DNA from: Amycolatopsis sp. cg9 | Lineage (GTDB): Bacteria; Actinomycetota; Actinomycetes; Mycobacteriales; Pseudonocardiaceae | Direction of reading: 5' to 3' | Assembly (NCBI RefSeq): GCF_041346945.1 | Contig: NZ_CP166850.1 | Coordinates: forward strand, 1,426,001-1,490,000 | Length of the DNA stretch: 64,000 nucleotides | Position numbers and translations under genes: made by a program | The notes under the pieces: model-generated | The model's input: the letters and a program-made list of their open reading frames with translations, nothing else | Told to the model about the DNA's origin: nothing | The model's database searches: none | Shown: one piece after another, positions 61,201-64,000 of the stretch | Layout: every line of letters begins with the position of its first letter | How positions within the stretch are numbered: position 1 is the first letter of the stretch

Positions 61201-61477
61201 CGGGGCGTCGCACAACGGGCCGGTGTCGACGACGCTGACCGCGCACTACACCGACGGGACCAGCGCCGATCTGGCCGTGACCTTCGGGGACTGGGCGGGG
61301 TCCGGTTCGCCGGTCGTGCTCGAGATGCCGCACCGGATCAAGGCCGGCAGCGGCGTCGACGGGCCGCCGGTCCGGCTGTTCGGGATCTCGGCCGCGTTGG
61401 ACGGCGGGAAGACCGTCCAGTCGGTGAGCCTGCCGAACGACCCGAGGGTGGAGATCTACGCGCTCACCCTGGCCTGA
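58229..61477 (+). CDS. Secreted GH92 alpha-mannosidase with C-terminal NPCBM-type domain
   Basis: This 1082-aa exported enzyme has a signal peptide cut near residue 28 (AAAQA/AP), then a GH92 catalytic region (about 35-750). This begins VSLVNPFVGTQNFGNTFPGA, includes GYDYLQ, FYTALYHAQLHPN, SLWDTYRPQNQLL and GNDDLGTMSAWYVFSSLGLYP, all family blocks. An Ig-like alpha-galactosidase-type module follows (about 810-905), then an NPCBM-like domain (VASTEGNFDGGGWSY to the end). GH92 enzymes remove alpha-linked mannose with calcium. GGGAGG precedes the ATG at 58229. A palindrome just upstream suggests repression by a LacI-type protein. Confidence 0.92.
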   Translation: MWSQSRRIAAAVAAGVVVVGLAPAAAQAAPAPADPVSLVNPFVGTQNFGNTFPGASAPFGMVQVSPDTGGQGGYDYLQNAIYGFSQTHLSGVGCGVMGELPIMPTTGAVDSVDKNAYKSEYSHDDEHAEPGYYRVGLKKYGVNAELTATARTGWQRYTFPSTGQANVLFNTGQANQSVKDSEIHVVGDRTLEGRVKAGGFCAGHDEHTVYFTATFDRPFSSFGTWRDSTRTPGSRDAAGTGGNGAWAGFDATTDHDVVLKVGLSYTGLDGARKNLAAETSDSYDFDATRAALHQQWADRLGAIKIAGGTTDRQTAFYTALYHAQLHPNLAGDTDGAYTGFDGKVHTASGYTPYQNFSLWDTYRPQNQLLEMLEPQVARDVALSVVAIGRDGGWLPRWALAESETNIMTGDPVTPFLVEAWSKGLLAGHEEEAYALLKKNATSTPPADSPYNGRSGVNHYNDRGYIPSGLELGKDCAAKGGDNDCEHPASATMEYAAADASLALMARGLGHQADAKLFTDRGQWYRNLWDSSIQQFRPRTTEGTFLTPYNPVDADHQFHEGGAYQYQWLVPQDPAGLVSLMGGRTSTEKRLDSFFAYGNLLQDPAGTARKDWIASPYDYYGKATYNPNNEPDLLAPYMYNWVGAPAKTATVVRAAMTLFTTGPDGMTGNDDLGTMSAWYVFSSLGLYPTMSGANFLAVSSPQFESATVRIGQYGRLQGGTLTVNAPGASDANRYIQSVSLNGRDVRQTSLDWSALAHGGTLSHKLGSKPSSWGTSPGATPPSVNNAAGDSRRHVDASLRQTSVVIPAGTAQQVHLDLDVLAQNPALQPVTVSVSAPSKWKAQVQPLQLIWSGRLPVQKTAPITVTVPAGTAPGTYPVQVKVSGLGANSVSRSATVEVRTPSVCASSGAQCAVDLARDLNHDGTATVAASTEGNFDGGGWSYDASLLPAAGPVVWDGVTYAAPDASGTSPNFVEARGQSLLLPAGQHAALKLVGASHNGPVSTTLTAHYTDGTSADLAVTFGDWAGSGSPVVLEMPHRIKAGSGVDGPPVRLFGISAALDGGKTVQSVSLPNDPRVEIYALTLA

Positions 61478-61480
61478 CCA

Positions 61481-61532
61481 CCGGTCGTGAGTGAGAAACA
61501 GGGTTGGAACACTGTTTCTCACTCACGACCGG
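61481..61532. terminator. Perfect 21-bp hairpin between GH92 and the sigma gene
   Basis: The 21-base arm at 61481-61501 (CCGGTCGTGAG to AAACAG) pairs perfectly with 61512-61532, with a 10-base loop. It starts four bases after the GH92 stop and overlaps the stop codon of the convergent sigma-factor gene (61523-61525). It should end both transcripts. There is no T-tract. Confidence 0.8.
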
Positions 61533-62440
61533 CCGCGGGGGGGGAATCGGGCGACCAGGTCGGGGAAGCCGAAGACCGTGATGCGGGCGATGCCGCCGCG
61601 GGCGGTGGTGAGCACCGCGAGCCCGAACGGCTCGCCGCGGTACCAGGCCGCCGCCGCGGGCTGGCCGTTCGCCCGGGCCGGGGTCATCCGCCAGTCGCCC
61701 GGCTCGCCGATCACGTGGCGCAGGAACGCCAGGCACGTCCGCTTCCCCGCGAACCACGACCGCGACGGCACCGGCTCGATCACCGCGTCCTCGCGCAGGA
61801 TCCGCTCCAGCGCGGCCAGGTCGGAACGGACGAACGCGCTCACATAGCGGTCCAGCAGCGCGAGCTGCTCCGGCTCGGTCAGCGTCCCGGCCGGCGCACC
61901 GGTGTCCAGCCGCGCGCGGGCTCGCTGGAGCGTGCTCTTCACCGCCGCGACGCTCGTGCCGAGCATCTCCGCGACCTCCGCCGCCGGGAACGCCAGCACC
62001 TCGCGCAGGATGAGAACCGCACGCTGCCTCGGCGGGAGGCGCTGGAGGCCGGCGATCAGGGCGAGGCGGACGCCGTCGCGGGCCACCGCGATGGCCGCCG
62101 GGTCCGCGGACTCCGGGGTGATCAGCGCGTCCGGGATCGGGCGGGGCCAGGCGTCGCCCGGCTCGGCCGGGGACGGCGGGGTGTCCGGGTCGGTCGCGGG
62201 CGCGCCCAGGCCGGACGGCAGCGGGCGGCGGGCGCGCTGCTCCAGCGCCGTCAGGCACGCGTTCGTCGCGATCCGGAAGAGCCACGTCCGCACCGACGCG
62301 CGGCCCTCGAACCGGTCGTACGCCCGCCACGCGCGCAGGTACGTCTCCTGCACCACGTCCTCGGCCTCGTCCGGGGTGCCGAGCATGCGGTAGCAGTGCG
62401 CCAGCAGCTCACGCCGGTACGGCTCGAAATCCACGACCAC
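61523..62440 (-). CDS. ECF sigma factor with C-terminal SnoaL-like domain
   Basis: This 305-aa extracytoplasmic-function sigma factor has region 2 (about 10-75; YRRELLAHCYRMLGTPDEAEDVVQE split at 20, TYLRAWRAYDRFEGR) and region 4 (about 125-180; LPPRQRAVLILREVLAFPAAE, then TSVAAVKSTLQRARARL), followed by a SnoaL-like tail (about 190-300; SWFAGKRTCLAFLRHV). Tailed ECF factors of this kind (SigG/SigJ-like) have no separate anti-sigma factor; the tail itself regulates them. It begins at a GTG at 62440. The 3' end lies inside a strong hairpin. Confidence 0.88.
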   Translation of the reverse strand: MVVDFEPYRRELLAHCYRMLGTPDEAEDVVQETYLRAWRAYDRFEGRASVRTWLFRIATNACLTALEQRARRPLPSGLGAPATDPDTPPSPAEPGDAWPRPIPDALITPESADPAAIAVARDGVRLALIAGLQRLPPRQRAVLILREVLAFPAAEVAEMLGTSVAAVKSTLQRARARLDTGAPAGTLTEPEQLALLDRYVSAFVRSDLAALERILREDAVIEPVPSRSWFAGKRTCLAFLRHVIGEPGDWRMTPARANGQPAAAAWYRGEPFGLAVLTTARGGIARITVFGFPDLVARFPPRGRS

Positions 62441-62477
62441 ACCTTTGCCGACCGGCGCGGACGGCGAAAGGAATCGC

Positions 62478-63014
62478 TCAGGCCCGGATCTCGGGCGACT
62501 GGGGTGGCCGGTCGAGGCGGCGGAACTCGACCCACTGGCGGCTCGCGTCGGCCCACGTCACCTGGTGCCGGTCGAAGAACTCCTGCAACCGCGCGCGGCT
62601 CAGCTCGGCCGTCGGCGTCCCGACGAGGTAGTAGTCCATCTCGTCGCGGATCCGGTTGAGGTTGTAGCGGGTCTCCTCCATCAGCACCCAGCGCGAACGC
62701 CAGTTGAAGAACGTTTCGAGCCCGCCGAGCACGGTGACCAGCGCGACCATCGGCAGGGCGATCGACGCGCGGGCCGGGATCTCCTGGATGCCGAGCACCA
62801 CCGTCGACGCCGCGGTGAGCAGGAGCGCGGCCACCCGGACGATCGACGCGCGCTGCCGAAAGCGGCGTTTGCGCGTGTCGGCCCAGTCCATGTCGGCCGA
62901 CACGAGATCGCGGAAGCCCAGGAGCTGGTCGCGCAGCGGGCGGTCCGGCTCGCGCCCGGCGACTTCGAGGAACCCGCGTTCGGAATCGAGGTGGTGGTCG
63001 GGTGGGGACGCCAT
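62478..63014 (-). CDS. DUF4231/SLATT-type two-helix membrane protein
   Basis: This 178-aa protein has two membrane helices (about 58-76 and 82-103) in the middle of a helical protein, with RKRRFRQRASIVRVAALLL before the first and ETFFNWRSRWVLMEETRY after the second. This is the DUF4231/SLATT layout; SLATT proteins can act as pore-forming effectors in nucleotide-signalled defence. No CD-NTase or SMODS partner is seen here. It starts at the ATG at 63014 and lies 37 bases upstream of the sigma gene on the same strand. Confidence 0.7.
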   Translation of the reverse strand: MASPPDHHLDSERGFLEVAGREPDRPLRDQLLGFRDLVSADMDWADTRKRRFRQRASIVRVAALLLTAASTVVLGIQEIPARASIALPMVALVTVLGGLETFFNWRSRWVLMEETRYNLNRIRDEMDYYLVGTPTAELSRARLQEFFDRHQVTWADASRQWVEFRRLDRPPQSPEIRA

Positions 63015-63053
63015 CGCGCCAGGTTGGCGGAGCCGCGCCCGCCGCGGCAAGCG

Positions 63054-64000
63054 TCAGGCGACGATCCGGGGTTCGGACGCCAGCCGCGAGAGCACGTGGG
63101 TGAGCCGGCGCGCGGCCACGTCCCACTCCTCCAGCGCGCTGCCGCGGCCCAGCGCCGCCGTGCGCAGGGAGCGGCGCAGTTCCGGGTCGGCGTACCAGCG
63201 GTGCAGCGCGTCCGCGAGCGAGAACGGGTCGTCCGGCTCCACCAGCAGGCCGGGGACCTCGCCGTCGGCGTCGACGCCGAGCGCGTCGTACACGCCGCCG
63301 ACCTCGGTCGCCAGCACCGGGATGCCCCGGGCCAGCGCCTGCGCGACGAACATGCCGGACGTCGCCGCGCGGGACGGGATGACCAGCAGGTCCGCCGCGT
63401 TGTAGGCGGCGCCGAGGTCGACCGCGTCGCCGGCCAGGGTGATCCGGCCGCCGAGCCCGAGGCGCTCGATCGACCAGTGCAGCTCGTCGACGTATGCCGG
63501 GTCCGCGGCCAGCGAGCCGGTGAAGACGCAGGAAAGCGCGAGGTGGTCCACCTCGCCGAGGGCCTGGACCAGCAGGTCCTGGCCGTTGCGGCGGGTCACG
63601 TCGCCGACGCAGAGCAGCCGGGAGACGCCGTCGGCGCCCGCCGCGAGCGGGGCCGCGTCGGTGCCGGGCCGGGCGACGTAGACGCGGCCGGGGTCCAGGT
63701 CGTGGCGGTCGATCAGCAGCCGGGCGAGCCACGGGCTGGTCGCGACGACCATCCCGGCCATCCGCAGCGTCTCGCGCTCGCACGCGTCCAGCTCCGCGGC
63801 GTGCGAGGGATCGAGGCCGGGCTCGTCGGCCAGCGCCTGGTGCACCAGCACGGCCAGCCGCAACCGCCGCGCGTGCGGGACGACGATCTCCGGCACGCCC
63901 GAGGCGATCATGCCGTCGAGCAGCACGACCGTCCGGTCGGGCAGCGCCGCCAGCGACCGCGCGAGCCGGCGTCTCGACGCCGCGTCCGGCTCCGGCCAGT
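63054..64000 (-). CDS. GT4-family glycosyltransferase, 5' end beyond the window
   Basis: The reading frame is open to the window edge, so at least 314 residues are seen and the N-terminus is missing. The visible part has VVLLDGMIASGVPEIVVPHARRL, split over the GT-B N-domain, and RLLCVGDVTRRNGQDLLVQAL, then DLLVIPSRAATSGMFVAQALARGIPVLAT, the sugar-nucleotide-binding glutamate region (the usual E-x7-E is weak here). It is a GT-B fold enzyme taking a nucleotide sugar. A GTG at 63926 inside is not the true start. Confidence 0.85.
   Translation of the reverse strand, partial: WPEPDAASRRRLARSLAALPDRTVVLLDGMIASGVPEIVVPHARRLRLAVLVHQALADEPGLDPSHAAELDACERETLRMAGMVVATSPWLARLLIDRHDLDPGRVYVARPGTDAAPLAAGADGVSRLLCVGDVTRRNGQDLLVQALGEVDHLALSCVFTGSLAADPAYVDELHWSIERLGLGGRITLAGDAVDLGAAYNAADLLVIPSRAATSGMFVAQALARGIPVLATEVGGVYDALGVDADGEVPGLLVEPDDPFSLADALHRWYADPELRRSLRTAALGRGSALEEWDVAARRLTHVLSRLASEPRIVA

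Noticed and set aside
57764..61522. A 1252-residue open frame on the minus strand
   Set aside because: It is antisense to the well-supported GH92 gene and the MocR gene; composition is Arg/Val/Gly-rich and low-complexity, as expected of shadows in high-GC DNA.
62478..63014. A CBASS-like defence unit based on the DUF4231/SLATT protein
   Set aside because: No nucleotide cyclase or partner lies near; the adjacent genes are a sigma factor and a glycosyltransferase.

Overview
The window comes from a very GC-rich actinomycete, most likely Amycolatopsis or another member of the Pseudonocardiaceae. The evidence is frequent GTG starts, ATGA/GTGA gene overlaps, the protein sequences, and gene neighbourhoods shared with mycobacteria (glpR-rimJ-glp-galU / formyl-THF cyclo-ligase-ruc / mscL / moaB2 / mprAB-pepD). 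No database search was possible, so family calls rest on motifs and recall.

Layout. 1-6851 is conserved chromosomal core: the start of a probable tRNA-Ala, the gephyrin-like division pair glp/glpR with rimJ and galU, a folate salvage enzyme, the zinc-ribbon chaperone ruc under a CIRCE element, a SAF-domain exported protein, mscL, a 57-aa conserved protein and moaB2. 6974-16611 holds an epimerase, a broken NTF2-like gene with its WYL regulator, and two divergent operons. One has a membrane glycosyltransferase plus a two-component system. The other has a GT2, a DUF2064 protein, a methyltransferase, a membrane b561/molybdopterin oxidoreductase fusion and a small membrane protein, and looks like an unassigned glycan/redox pathway. 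16768-22335 carries pepD (HtrA), galT, a DeoR regulator and mprBA. 22404-26368 has a TRIC/UPF0126 channel, an orphan NarL-type regulator and two genes of unknown function.

26490-44972 is a genomic island starting beside an intact tRNA-Arg(CCT). Its GC is visibly lower (60-63% in two hand-counted 60-base lines, against 72-75% in flanking lines). It encodes a composite defence locus: DrmB (DUF1998) and DrmA of DISARM, a UvrD-like helicase, a 1604-aa Hsp90-type-ATPase/SF2-helicase fusion, and, divergently, an XRE-HTH/MORC-like GHKL ATPase with two partner proteins. It ends with two 5-methylcytosine methyltransferase genes, one lacking the catalytic cysteine. The two arms share a compact divergent promoter with a perfect inverted repeat. 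This mix of DISARM and MORC-type restriction parts, with no DrmC and no recognised nuclease, is the best candidate for an undescribed system.

45077-64000 returns to high-GC accessory chromosome: an unknown actinobacterial protein and a VWA protein, a SARP/NB-ARC/TPR regulator beside a 60-aa secreted peptide, an MFS exporter with its LysR regulator, an amidohydrolase, an HbpS-like haem sensor divergent from a SenS/SenR-like two-component system, an aldo/keto reductase with a MocR regulator, a secreted GH92 mannosidase behind a LacI-type palindrome, an ECF sigma factor with a SnoaL tail, a DUF4231 membrane protein and a truncated GT4 glycosyltransferase.
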